A stretch of DNA of 23,086 bases from CBDTTM01 sp965363355 (GTDB lineage Bacteria; Bacillota; Negativicutes; Selenomonadales; Selenomonadaceae). The stretch spans positions 1 to 23,086 of the forward strand of contig CBDTTM010000019.1 of NCBI GenBank assembly GCA_965363355.1, in the 5' to 3' direction. The notes under the pieces were generated by a model. That model did no database searches. It saw nothing but the letters and a program-made list of their open reading frames with translations, and had not been told where the DNA came from. The position numbers were made by a program, and so were the translations under genes. Shown here piece after piece: positions 15,179-22,781 of this stretch; within the stretch, counting starts at the first letter, position 1, and every line of letters starts with the position of its first letter.

Positions 15179-15901
15179 ATGAAAATTTACGCACATCGCG
15201 GTGCCCGCGCTTACGCTCCCGAAAACACAATGGCTGCTTTTAAAAAAGCCTTAGCCATCAATGCCGATGGCATCGAGCTCGATGTCCAGCTCACCAAAGA
15301 CGGCGAGCTCATTATCTGCCATGATCATACAATTGATCGCACATCAAATGGAAAGGGTTGGATAAAAGATTTCACCTTGGCAGAACTTAGACAATTCGAT
15401 TTTGGCAGCTGGTTCTCACCCGATTTTGCCGAAGAGAAGATTCCTTCATTCAAAGAATTCTTCACCTGGTACCTTAAAACGCCGCTGCTCTTGAACATCG
15501 AAATAAAAAACGGTCCCGTCATCTATAAAGAACTTGAAGAAAAACTTCTCACCAGCATCAAAGAACTCGCCCCAGCAGATTTTGACCTATACAACCGCAT
15601 TCTCATTTCTTCGTTTTATCATCCTTCTTTAGTAAAGATCAAGGAACTAGATACACGTGTCAAGACTGGTGTCCTCTTTTCTTCCTGCCCTGTCGATGTG
15701 CTCGCATTCATAAAACAAACAAACGCCGATTACCTGCATCCGCATTGGCATTATCTAAATCCAAGCTGGATTGAAAAAGCCCATGCTGCCGGTATCGGCG
15801 TCAATAGTTATACGATCAATGACTCAAAAGAATTCCAGTGGATAGCACCGCTGAAAATCGATGGTATTTTCAGCGACTGTCCCGACTGCTTAACTGACTG
15901 A
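15179..15901 (+). CDS. glycerophosphodiester phosphodiesterase
   Basis: A 240-residue enzyme that hydrolyses glycerophosphodiesters to glycerol-3-phosphate and an alcohol. The GDPD motifs are complete: HRGARAYAPENT (His6, Arg7, Glu15), IELDVQLTKDG (Glu33, Asp35), HDHTIDRTSNG (His48) and LLNIEIKNG. There is no signal peptide, so it acts in the cytoplasm like E. coli UgpQ rather than the secreted GlpQ. The start follows GAAAGGA. Its last 12 bases overlap the end of the convergent ugpC gene, and the ugp transporter imports its substrates, so the two form one functional module despite lying on opposite strands. A perfect hairpin lies in its 3' coding end. Confidence 0.94.
   Translation: MKIYAHRGARAYAPENTMAAFKKALAINADGIELDVQLTKDGELIICHDHTIDRTSNGKGWIKDFTLAELRQFDFGSWFSPDFAEEKIPSFKEFFTWYLKTPLLLNIEIKNGPVIYKELEEKLLTSIKELAPADFDLYNRILISSFYHPSLVKIKELDTRVKTGVLFSSCPVDVLAFIKQTNADYLHPHWHYLNPSWIEKAHAAGIGVNSYTINDSKEFQWIAPLKIDGIFSDCPDCLTD
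15849..15875. other. perfect hairpin in the 3' end of the phosphodiesterase gene
   Basis: CGCTGAAAAT and ATTTTCAGCG form a perfect 10-bp stem with a 7-nt loop. On the minus strand it starts 14 bp beyond the ugpC stop codon. No T run follows, so it would be a 3'-end stabiliser or a weak or factor-dependent terminator for the ugp transcript rather than a standard terminator. Confidence 0.5.
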
Positions 15902-16993
15902 CAGTTCTAGTATTCCTGCCAATTTTTCTGTACGTTTATCAAATACATACAGACTTCCCTTACCTGGTGTCACAAGAATTTTCTCGCCAAAACTTGGCAG
16001 ATTTTGCGGCACCGGGATTTTTATTGCGATTTTTTCACTTCCGACCGCACAGTGCACGATCGCTTCTGAACCGATGTTTTCTACGACCAGAACTTTGGCG
16101 GCAAAAACATTATCTCCCGGCTTTTGGCTGATGAAAAAATTTTCCGGACGAACCCCTAGGTAAACTGCATCTTTATTTTCTGCATACATGCCCATTAGCT
16201 CAAGCTTGACATCGTCTCCCGAAAAAACAAAGCCATCGCCAGTTTCCTTGGCCTGGATTTTGCCACTCAAAAACTGCATGGGCGGCGTGCCGATGAACTC
16301 AGCTACAAAGCGATTGACCGGTTTTTTATACAATTCGATGGGTTTGCCCACTTGCTGGATCAAGCCATCCTTCATCAAGACAATGCGCGTTCCCATCGTC
16401 ATCGCTTCCACCTGATCATGCGTCACGTAAACAATCGTCGTCTTGAGCTTGCTATGCAGTTCAATGAGCTCCGCTCTTGTCTGTACCCGCAGCTTGGCGT
16501 CGAGATTACTGAGCGGCTCATCCATCAAAAACACCTTAGGTTTGCGGATGATGGCCCGCCCTAGGGCAACTCTTTGCTGCTGCCCACCCGACAATTCCCT
16601 TGGATACCGCCTTAAAAGCGCATCGAGGCCAAGCATAGCAGCCGTTTTCTTAACGGCTGCCTCAATCTGGGCTTTAGGGACTTTGCGCAATTTAAGTGCA
16701 TAAGCCATATTGTCATAGACACTCATATGGGGATACAATGCATAATTTTGAAAGACCATTGCCATATCGCGGTTTTTAGCCTCACAATCCGTTATATCGG
16801 TTTCATCGAGAAAAATATGACCGCTGCTTGGCTCCTCGAGCCCGGCGAGAATGCGAAGCGTCGTCGTCTTCCCACATCCGGAAGGCCCCACGAGCACCAA
16901 AAACTCACCATCTTCTATCACTAAGTCAAAAGGCGCGATCGCCGTATGATCTTCAAAAACCTTGCTTACCTGTTGTAATTTTATCGTAGCCAT
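15890..16993 (-). CDS. ugpC: ABC transporter ATP-binding protein, UgpC/MsmK/MalK type
   Basis: A 367-residue ATPase that powers the glycerol-3-phosphate importer from the cytoplasmic face. Motifs: Walker A GPSGCGKT (36-43), Q-loop FQNYALYPH, signature LSGGQQQR (134-141), Walker B VFLMDEP (154-160), and switch His192. The C-terminal third is the MalK-type regulatory (TOBE) domain, containing YLGVRPENFF. The start at 16993 has AGGAAAGGG upstream; the longer frame overlaps the upstream ugpB gene. ATPases of this group often serve several sugar importers, so the glycerol-3-phosphate role rests on its place 13 bp after ugpB. Its end overlaps the convergent phosphodiesterase gene by 12 bp. Confidence 0.93.
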   Translation of the reverse strand: MATIKLQQVSKVFEDHTAIAPFDLVIEDGEFLVLVGPSGCGKTTTLRILAGLEEPSSGHIFLDETDITDCEAKNRDMAMVFQNYALYPHMSVYDNMAYALKLRKVPKAQIEAAVKKTAAMLGLDALLRRYPRELSGGQQQRVALGRAIIRKPKVFLMDEPLSNLDAKLRVQTRAELIELHSKLKTTIVYVTHDQVEAMTMGTRIVLMKDGLIQQVGKPIELYKKPVNRFVAEFIGTPPMQFLSGKIQAKETGDGFVFSGDDVKLELMGMYAENKDAVYLGVRPENFFISQKPGDNVFAAKVLVVENIGSEAIVHCAVGSEKIAIKIPVPQNLPSFGEKILVTPGKGSLYVFDKRTEKLAGILELSVS

Positions 16994-17006
16994 GTTATGC
17001 CCTTTC

Positions 17007-18365
17007 CTATTTGGTCTGGTTATTATATCTTTCCAGCGCGCCATTTACCGTATCTGCCGCTTTGTTGAGCGCATCGGCTGCACTGCTCTGACCGCTGAGC
17101 ACTTGCTCAATCGCACTTTCTATTTCTTGACGAGACTGCGTGAATACGCCAAGGAAACCACCCTGAGTACTGCGATTGATCGGAGTATTATGAAGCTGAT
17201 CGATAGCCACCTTGAACTGCGGATATTTTTCTTCATATTTTTTGAGGTCTGCATCTTCATAAGCCGCTTTAGTCACTGGGAAATACCCGGTTTTCGTATG
17301 CCAATATGCCTGTTGCTTCGCTGCGGTCATGAATTTGATGAATTCCCAAGATGCTTTTTCTTCGGCATCGCTATGCCCTGACAACATCCATAAGGAAGCA
17401 CCACCGATGATGATCCCATTTTGCGGCGTATTTGCTGGATGCGGCATAAAGGCTGTACCCACTTCGAATTTACCGCCGACACCATCCATGATATCACCGA
17501 GGACACCAGTAGAATCCATCGTCATCGCTGTCTGTCCAGCAACAAAAGCTTTCATCGTATCCGCTGTTTTTCGTCCCATGTTCGATGCACTTCCATCTTT
17601 CACCATGGACGACCACCAATCGAGGATTTTAATGCCTTCTGGAGAATTAAAGGCGACCTTATCCGCCACGCCATCACGGCCATTGCCATTATTGGCATAC
17701 AGAGCATTTTGTTCAGCCAAGAGCTGTTCAAAGAACCAGCCATAAATCGCCATAGACATTCCTGGGCGCGTCACCTGACCACTTCCATCCCTTACGGTCA
17801 GCGTTTTAGCTGCTTGTGATACTTCTTCAAAGGTCTTAGGCGGATTTTCTGGGTCTAATCCAGCTTCCTTAAACATCGTTTTGTTATAGTACAAAATCGG
17901 AGTCGATGTATTGAACGGCATGGAATACAATTTTTTATCTACCGTATAATAAGCTAGGATATTAGGTTCATAGCTCGACATGTCGAATTTTTCTTGATCG
18001 ATCCATTTTTGCACAGGAACGACTGCTTTGCTATCGACCATGAACTTCGTGCCAATATCATAGACCTGCATGACATTTGGCGTTGATTTTGAAGAAATCG
18101 ACTGTTTGAGTTTATTGATTGCCGAATCATAATCCCCTTGGAAAACAGCCTCTACCTTAATATCTGGATGCGTCGCATTAAAATCATCAACAAGTGCCTT
18201 GGTAGCTTCGCCGACTTTACCGCCAACTGCATACCAGAAAACAACCTTAACTGGCTTTTCCTCACTTTTTGCCGCGGACTCTTGTTTTGAGCCACAACCA
18301 CTGGTACCGAGAATCATCAATCCTAGCAGCATCAGCGCTGCTACTTTTTTCAAAATGCTTTTCAT
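17007..18365 (-). CDS. ugpB: glycerol-3-phosphate ABC transporter substrate-binding lipoprotein
   Basis: A 452-residue extracytoplasmic binding protein of the family 1 (UgpB-like) group that captures sn-glycerol-3-phosphate or glycerophosphodiesters. It has a lipoprotein signal with lipobox GTSGC and lipidated Cys24, so it is membrane-anchored. The mature start VKVVFWYAVGGKVGEATKALVDDFN and the segments YDIGTKFMVDS and YSMPFNTSTPILYYNK match UgpB, as does the ligand-side region IIIGGASLWMLSG. It follows ugpE by 115 bp, an unusually wide gap for this operon that holds a small hairpin, and precedes ugpC by 13 bp. The order permeases, binding protein, ATPase differs from the E. coli ugpBAEC order. 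Confidence 0.93.
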   Translation of the reverse strand: MKSILKKVAALMLLGLMILGTSGCGSKQESAAKSEEKPVKVVFWYAVGGKVGEATKALVDDFNATHPDIKVEAVFQGDYDSAINKLKQSISSKSTPNVMQVYDIGTKFMVDSKAVVPVQKWIDQEKFDMSSYEPNILAYYTVDKKLYSMPFNTSTPILYYNKTMFKEAGLDPENPPKTFEEVSQAAKTLTVRDGSGQVTRPGMSMAIYGWFFEQLLAEQNALYANNGNGRDGVADKVAFNSPEGIKILDWWSSMVKDGSASNMGRKTADTMKAFVAGQTAMTMDSTGVLGDIMDGVGGKFEVGTAFMPHPANTPQNGIIIGGASLWMLSGHSDAEEKASWEFIKFMTAAKQQAYWHTKTGYFPVTKAAYEDADLKKYEEKYPQFKVAIDQLHNTPINRSTQGGFLGVFTQSRQEIESAIEQVLSGQSSAADALNKAADTVNGALERYNNQTK

Positions 18366-18448
18366 TTTGTCACATCCTTCGTTTTATTTCGCCAATATAC
18401 CGTCAAAAAATTTTGCTCACTTTGACCATGTATCAGCCTCAAATAAAG

Positions 18449-18474
18449 CCCTTCTCAAAAACACATAAGAAAGG
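18449..18474 (-). other. intercistronic hairpin between ugpE and ugpB
   Basis: On the minus strand CCTTTCT pairs with AGAAGGG (7 bp, one G-T pair) around an 11-nt loop and is followed by CTTTATTT. It could stabilise or partly stop the transcript between the permease and binding-protein genes. The stem is short, so the effect is uncertain. Confidence 0.35.
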
Positions 18475-18480
18475 TTATAT

Positions 18481-19290
18481 TTACCCTTTTGTCGAGCCTG
18501 AAGTCAGGCCCCTGACCAATTGTTTCTGCCCAAAAATCAGCAAAAATACTGTTGGCAGCGAAACTAGAACGATTCCCGCCATTGTCGTGTTCCAAGAAAT
18601 CCCTTGATCCCATTGCAGCATCGCCAAACCGATCTGCACCGTTCGCATGCCATCTGTATTGGTGATCAAAAGCGGCCACATGTACTGGTTATACGTTGTC
18701 AAAAAAGCATATACACTAAGCGTTGCCAGTGCCGGACGCGATAGCGGCAAGACCATTGTAATAAAAAAACGCAATGGCCCGCAGCCATCCATCCTAGCCG
18801 CTTCAAAAATCTCTCTTGGCAAGGTTTGGAAATACTGCCGGAGCAAAAATGTGCCAAAAGCCGAAGCAAAAAATGGAACAGCAAGCCCTTGATACGTATC
18901 GATCCATTCTAACGCCCGTATCGTAAAGTAATTGGGAATGACCGTTGCCTCCCAAGGAATCATCATCGTCGAAAGAAAAACGATGAACAATCCTTTCTTC
19001 GCCGGAAATTCCAAGAAAGAAAAAGCATAGGCTGCCAAACTGCAAGTTATGACCTGCCCAATCGTAACCAAGCCTGAAACGATGAAACTATTTAAAATAA
19101 AAGCAAAAATCGGCGCCGTATCCATGGCTTTTTGATAGCTTTCCGTATAAAGTTGCGACGGAATGAACTGCGGCGGAAATGCCGCTGCCTCAGCAGCAGT
19201 CTCTAAGCTCACCGTTATGGCATAGAGAAAAGGAGCCAAAATCAAAAATGCCGCCATACACAAAAAAAAGTAAGAAAAAACTTTTTTCAT
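18481..19290 (-). CDS. ugpE: glycerol-3-phosphate ABC transporter permease
   Basis: A 269-residue inner-membrane subunit of the MalG/UgpE class with six hydrophobic segments. The cytoplasmic EAA loop is clear as EIFEAARMDGCGPLRFFITMVLPLSRPA, where it contacts the ATPase. The start at 19290 forms an ATGA overlap with the ugpA stop, indicating translational coupling; a frame extending 10 codons upstream is not needed. The C-terminal FGQKQLVRGLTSGSTKG is the usual MalG-class ending. It works as a heterodimer with UgpA. Confidence 0.94.
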   Translation of the reverse strand: MKKVFSYFFLCMAAFLILAPFLYAITVSLETAAEAAAFPPQFIPSQLYTESYQKAMDTAPIFAFILNSFIVSGLVTIGQVITCSLAAYAFSFLEFPAKKGLFIVFLSTMMIPWEATVIPNYFTIRALEWIDTYQGLAVPFFASAFGTFLLRQYFQTLPREIFEAARMDGCGPLRFFITMVLPLSRPALATLSVYAFLTTYNQYMWPLLITNTDGMRTVQIGLAMLQWDQGISWNTTMAGIVLVSLPTVFLLIFGQKQLVRGLTSGSTKG

Positions 19291-20180
19291 CGATAAAACA
19301 CCTTTCTTTCCAACAACCAAAATTCAAGCAAGGTCAAAATCAATATGATCAAAAACAAAAAAATCGATTCAGCACTGGCATAACTGTAATTGAGATCAAA
19401 AAAACCTTGCCGATAAATTGAATAGACAATGACATTCGTGCTCTCCGACGGCCCGCCCAGCGTCAAAATATTGATTTCACCAAAAGCCTGCATGGCGTTG
19501 ATTACAGAAACGATAAAGACAAAAAACAAGGTCGGCGACAAAAGTGGCAAAGTGATATCGATGAACTGGCGAAAAGACGAAGCGCCTTCAAGAGATGAAC
19601 TCTCATACAAGTGCTTGGGAATAGATTGCAATCCGCTTAACAGTACGAGGATATTAAATCCAAGCCCGCGCCAAATCGCTACGATAGAAACCGAAACCAA
19701 TGCCCACTTGGGATCAGCCAGCCAGGAAATCGAAGGCAAATGCAAAAGCTGCAAAAAATAAGCAAAAACCCCGGCACTGGGATTAAAGAACATCATAAAA
19801 ATCATCGAAGCCCCAGCAACTGCAATGGATAGTGGAAATGCAAAAATCGTCCGAAAAAACCCGATTCCTTTAAGCTGCCAATTGGCCATGTACGCAAGGC
19901 CCAATGCGATAAAAATCCCTGGTACCACCGTGTACAACGTGAATAGAAGCGTTGCTTTCAAACTGTTTAGGAACTGCGGTGCCAAAAACATTTCTTTATA
20001 GTACTTGACACCAGCATATGTAGTCTCCTGCCCCAATAAGTCCGTATTGAACACGCTAAGGCTCATCGATTTCAATAGCGGGTAAAATACAAAACAGGCA
20101 AATAACAGGAGCGATGGGGCCAAGTAAGCCAGGCCGCGCATCAAGGGGAGCAGTTTAGCTTTGTTCCGTTGGCTGGACAA
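19287..20180 (-). CDS. ugpA: glycerol-3-phosphate ABC transporter permease
   Basis: A 297-residue inner-membrane subunit of the MalF/UgpA class, with six predicted helices and the EAA loop LYESSSLEGASSFRQFIDITLPLLSPT. The N-terminal LAYLAPSLLLFACFVFYPLLKS is typical of UgpA. Translation probably starts at TTG (20178-20180) behind AGAGGTG with 7 bp spacing. An ATG 7 bp further upstream is out of frame and ends after 10 codons, and the next in-frame ATG (20141) has no binding site. It is the first gene of the ugp operon; Pho-box-like repeats lie 80-107 bp upstream. Confidence 0.93.
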   Translation of the reverse strand: MSSQRNKAKLLPLMRGLAYLAPSLLLFACFVFYPLLKSMSLSVFNTDLLGQETTYAGVKYYKEMFLAPQFLNSLKATLLFTLYTVVPGIFIALGLAYMANWQLKGIGFFRTIFAFPLSIAVAGASMIFMMFFNPSAGVFAYFLQLLHLPSISWLADPKWALVSVSIVAIWRGLGFNILVLLSGLQSIPKHLYESSSLEGASSFRQFIDITLPLLSPTLFFVFIVSVINAMQAFGEINILTLGGPSESTNVIVYSIYRQGFFDLNYSYASAESIFLFLIILILTLLEFWLLERKVFYR

Positions 20181-20233
20181 TAAACATCACCTCTAAGATT
20201 TCAAATACATTTTGCAATTTTCTTACCATGAAA

Positions 20234-20287
20234 ATCATAGCATGCACCTTCTTTGCCATTGTTATTCTTTTGTTATGGATTGTTTAA
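20234..20287 (-). promoter_or_regulatory. candidate Pho box and promoter of the ugp operon
   Basis: On the minus strand TTAAAC (20282-20287), ATAACA (20271-20276) and ATAACA (20260-20265) repeat at an exact 11-bp period with 5-bp gaps, close to the Bacillus PhoP repeat TTAACA-N5. A TATGAT -10 box lies at 20234-20239 with no consensus -35. The repeats then cover about -33 to -60, where PhoP-type activators bind. Regulation by phosphate starvation is known for ugp operons elsewhere; here it is inferred. Confidence 0.55.
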
Positions 20288-20307
20288 CTTTTTCTCGGCT
20301 TGAATGC

Positions 20308-20345
20308 AAAAAAATTCGCACGACATCTGCATGCCCTGCGAATTT
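20308..20345 (-). terminator. Rho-independent terminator of the secreted LolA-like gene
   Basis: On the minus strand two 15-nt arms (20331-20345 and 20312-20326) pair with one mismatch and one G-T pair around a 4-nt loop, with core AAATTCGCA/TGCGAATTT. A run of T continues past the stem. It lies 37 bp beyond the gene's stop codon. Confidence 0.88.
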
Positions 20346-20381
20346 CATGAAACTTTCTATATTTACCTATACAGCGTGCCC

Positions 20382-21356
20382 TTATATAGCGGCTGGTTCA
20401 TCCTCTACTACTGGCGTCTTCACTTCGTGTTTTCTTTTGACACGTGTCATCGGCTTATATTCTTTTGCCGTATCTTTGATTTCTTGTGGAATCACGATTG
20501 AATCGATCTGATTGCATTTTGAATAAACGACTGACATCGTCATCGTCGATTTTGCCAAAAATTCTTTGACCTGATCTTTCTCTCTTGGCTGCGCTATATC
20601 CAAAAAGAGCGATGCTCCTTTACGTATCGGACCCGTCATATCCATATCGACTTGCGTGATCATTTTACTTTTCTTATCGACTTTGGCAACATACGTAATA
20701 TCCCCTGCCGATAAAATCAACATCCGGGCCATTGCTGTCGACTGAGCCATCATCGAATTCGGTACCGCTGTGGTCTTTTCCTTATTCTCCTTGATTGCCG
20801 CATCGAGTATATCACTGAGACGCGCGCTATCAAGCGTTACTTCCATATATTTATAAGTTGGGGTCTCTCTTTGCAGCTTCACATCTTTCATCAAGCCAGT
20901 CATCATTTTCTGCAAAGCACTCTTATCGCTAGACGAAAGCTGTTTGGAAAAAGTCTGTCCCACTGCCACGGTCTGCTTTACCCATTCATTTTTTTGCAAT
21001 GTATAAACAGTAAAATTGCCAGCGTTTTCCTCTGCATACTGCTTCAGAGGGACTGTGACTTCCTTGCCTTTTTCATCACGGAACCATATATTCATATTAT
21101 TCTGATACACAACAGGCTCTGTCTTCAAATCACCGTCTCCGGTCATCTTCATCTGCCCCATCGGCGTATCTGCCTCTAAATCAACCGTATAATGTAAGTT
21201 TTTCACATCAGCCATATTCATATAGACTTCATCCATATAGGCTTTTTCCGTTGGCACCGCTGCTGCTGCCAAAGCAAACGATCCGCCCATCGCTGCCAAT
21301 ACAAAACCACATACCAGCACCATCGTCCAATTGATTCTTCGCATAAATCTCAGCAT
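20382..21356 (-). CDS. secreted LolA-like protein (DUF6612-like), function unknown
   Basis: A 324-residue exported protein. An N-terminal signal peptide is clear: the basic RFMRRINW, a hydrophobic core VLVCGFVLAAMGGSF, then a likely cleavage after ALAAAA. The mature part starts with KAYMDEVYMNMADVKNLHYTVDLEAD, then alternating strands (MKMTGDGDLKTEPVVYQNNMNIWF, FTVYTLQKNEWVKQTV). This resembles LolA/LppX-like half-barrels that bind lipids in their groove and the DUF6612 family. The C-terminal tail is charged and probably disordered. The start at 21356 has AAGGAG with 9 bp spacing. An overlapping ATG 5 bp upstream, out of frame, stops after three codons and could tune initiation. It is a single-gene unit with its own promoter and terminator. 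Lipid or envelope function is inferred from fold resemblance only. Confidence 0.75.
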   Translation of the reverse strand: MLRFMRRINWTMVLVCGFVLAAMGGSFALAAAAVPTEKAYMDEVYMNMADVKNLHYTVDLEADTPMGQMKMTGDGDLKTEPVVYQNNMNIWFRDEKGKEVTVPLKQYAEENAGNFTVYTLQKNEWVKQTVAVGQTFSKQLSSSDKSALQKMMTGLMKDVKLQRETPTYKYMEVTLDSARLSDILDAAIKENKEKTTAVPNSMMAQSTAMARMLILSAGDITYVAKVDKKSKMITQVDMDMTGPIRKGASLFLDIAQPREKDQVKEFLAKSTMTMSVVYSKCNQIDSIVIPQEIKDTAKEYKPMTRVKRKHEVKTPVVEDEPAAI

Positions 21357-21399
21357 TTCATCAAACTCCTTATGATTTTCATTGTATCCATACACTTTC

Positions 21400-21428
21400 A
21401 GTATAAGACACTTATCGAAGATTTTCAA
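21400..21428 (-). promoter_or_regulatory. sigma-A promoter of the secreted LolA-like gene
   Basis: On the minus strand TTGAAA (21423-21428) and TATACT (21400-21405) are 17 bp apart, about 45 bp upstream of the start codon. Confidence 0.75.
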
Positions 21429-21558
21429 TGAATCCTGGCAAATGGAATCCATAGTCCTAGGGTATCTTACAAACTATTTCAGTCCTTCACCAAATAAAAC
21501 AAAATCACGACTTCTTGAATATCGCTATAGATTTTTCAACACAGCTCAATAAAAAAGC

Positions 21559-21589
21559 TTGACTTGTAGTTAACTCCAGCTTATATAAT
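21559..21589 (+). promoter_or_regulatory. MerR-type promoter (19-bp spacer) of the cupin-flavodoxin unit
   Basis: TTGACT (21559-21564) and TATAAT (21584-21589) are separated by 19 bp. The spacer carries a dyad centred on AGTTAACT, as in operators of the MerR-family regulators NmlR and AdhR. The long spacer is the hallmark of promoters that MerR proteins untwist. No merR gene lies in the window, so the regulator must be encoded elsewhere. Confidence 0.75.
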
Positions 21590-21598
21590 AGGTCCATT

Positions 21599-21643
21599 AT
21601 ATAAGGGACTCCTCCTGCAATTTCTTTACAGTATCCCTTATAT
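21599..21643 (+). other. leader hairpin upstream of the cupin gene
   Basis: ATATAAGGGA (21599-21608) and TCCCTTATAT (21634-21643) form a perfect 10-bp stem, extended by CT/AG past a 2-nt bulge. It starts about 3 nt after the inferred transcription start and ends 18 bp before the ribosome binding site. It may protect the 5' end, or the inverted repeat may instead be a protein site on DNA. Confidence 0.55.
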
Positions 21644-21673
21644 GATATACATCATAATTTGGAGGTTTTACCT

Positions 21674-22087
21674 ATGGATAAAGAACAAAGTTTAGGCGGC
21701 GGTGCCGTTTTTCCTACAGGCGCAAAAAATGACGCATATGCTCAGTACTTTGTCGGTCAAAGCTATTTGAACATGTTATCAACAGAAAGGGTCTTCATTG
21801 GCAATGTAACGTTTGAACCAGGCTGTAGAAACAACTGGCATGTCCATCACAAGGGCGGCCAGATTCTCTTAGTAACTGGCGGCAATGGCTATTACCAAGA
21901 ATGGGGCCAAGAACCCGTTGCCCTCAAGGCTGGCGATGTCATAAACATCGCACCTGAAATCAAGCATTGGCACGGCGCTGCCCCACATAGCTGGTTTTCC
22001 CACATCGCTGTTGAAGTTCCGGCTGAAGGCGCTTCCAACGAATGGTTAGAAGCGGTAAACGAGGAAGATTATAATAAGCTTCGCTGA
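21674..22087 (+). CDS. cupin domain protein
   Basis: A 137-residue single-domain cupin. The metal-binding motif 1 is NNWHVHHKGGQ (His56, His58, Gln63) and motif 2 is PEIKHWHGA (His98 or His100), so a bound metal ion is likely. This is the short type often annotated as carboxymuconolactone-decarboxylase-associated cupin and common in stress-induced units with flavin proteins. The start at 21674 has GGAGG at good distance; a TTG at 21659 lies before the binding site. It is the first gene of a two-gene unit with a flavodoxin under a MerR-type promoter. A role in detoxifying reactive aldehydes or quinones fits this context but is inferred; no substrate is evident. Confidence 0.9.
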   Translation: MDKEQSLGGGAVFPTGAKNDAYAQYFVGQSYLNMLSTERVFIGNVTFEPGCRNNWHVHHKGGQILLVTGGNGYYQEWGQEPVALKAGDVINIAPEIKHWHGAAPHSWFSHIAVEVPAEGASNEWLEAVNEEDYNKLR

Positions 22088-22097
22088 CAAGCGATTG

Positions 22098-22120
22098 AAG
22101 CCGGCATTTCAAATGCCGGT
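22098..22120 (+). other. intercistronic hairpin between cupin and flavodoxin genes
   Basis: CCGGCATT and AATGCCGG form a perfect 8-bp stem with a TCA loop, extended by a G-T and an A-T pair. No T run follows, so it is more likely an mRNA processing or stability element than a terminator. Confidence 0.55.
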
Positions 22121-22150
22121 TATATCTTTAAGCGACAAGGAGCTCTATCG

Positions 22151-22633
22151 ATGAAAAATTTAATTATCTATTACTCTTATGGCGGAAATACCGAAAAAAT
22201 TGCGTTGCTCATTCAAAAAGAAACCCAAGCTGATATTATGCGCATCGAAACACAAATCCCTTACACGGGAAGTTATCAAGATGTTGTCGAACAAGGTCAA
22301 AATGAAATAAACAGCGGCTATATGCCAAAGCTCAAAGACTTTTCTATAGATATCTCTGGCTATGATACAGTCTTTCTTGGCACTCCGGTTTGGTGGTATA
22401 CCTACGCCCCGGCAATCAAGACACTCTTTGAGCAACATGATTTTCAAGCAAAAAGGATTTATCCTTTCGTGACAAATGGCGGTTGGATCGGTCACACCTT
22501 CAAAGATATCGAAAAAAACTGCCGGCACGCATCTGTTCAAACTGGCATCAACATACGCTTTGAAGAACACACATTAATAACACCGATTCAAGAAATTCAA
22601 GCATGGATCCAAAAAGCTTCCGCAGGCATTTGA
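22151..22633 (+). CDS. flavodoxin
   Basis: A 160-residue FMN-binding electron carrier in the cytoplasm. The phosphate-binding loop is seen as YYSYGGNTEKIA near the N terminus (residues 7-18), and later FMN-contacting segments are GTPVWWYTYAPAIKTLF (Trp residues stacking on the flavin) and FVTNGGWIGHTF. It belongs to the flavodoxin-4-like group found next to cupins and aldo/keto reductases in Bacillota. The start follows AAGGAG with 8 bp spacing, 63 bp after the cupin gene, with an intercistronic hairpin between. It probably supplies electrons to, or acts alongside, a stress-response reductase; the partner is not in the window. Confidence 0.93.
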   Translation: MKNLIIYYSYGGNTEKIALLIQKETQADIMRIETQIPYTGSYQDVVEQGQNEINSGYMPKLKDFSIDISGYDTVFLGTPVWWYTYAPAIKTLFEQHDFQAKRIYPFVTNGGWIGHTFKDIEKNCRHASVQTGINIRFEEHTLITPIQEIQAWIQKASAGI

Positions 22634-22662
22634 TTTCTAAATTTTTACTGAACTAGGTTTCG

Positions 22663-22691
22663 GACCGTCTTTTTTTAGATGGTCTTTTTTT
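22663..22691 (+). terminator. Rho-independent terminator of the cupin-flavodoxin unit
   Basis: GACCGTCT and AGATGGTC pair over 8 bp (one G-T) around a T6 loop, followed by a run of seven T. It lies 30 bp after the flavodoxin stop codon. Confidence 0.9.
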
Positions 22692-22781
22692 ATTTGCAGC
22701 TGCTCTTCCTATGTATACAATATACATTTATCTCTCGTTTTAAATTTAAAAGGCAATTGTCTTCCCTTGACGAAATAATCA

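Noticed and set aside
22768..22773. TTGACG as a sigma-A -35 for the FIST gene
   Set aside because: No -10-like sequence lies 16-18 bp downstream; the TATAAT-like stretch is too close.
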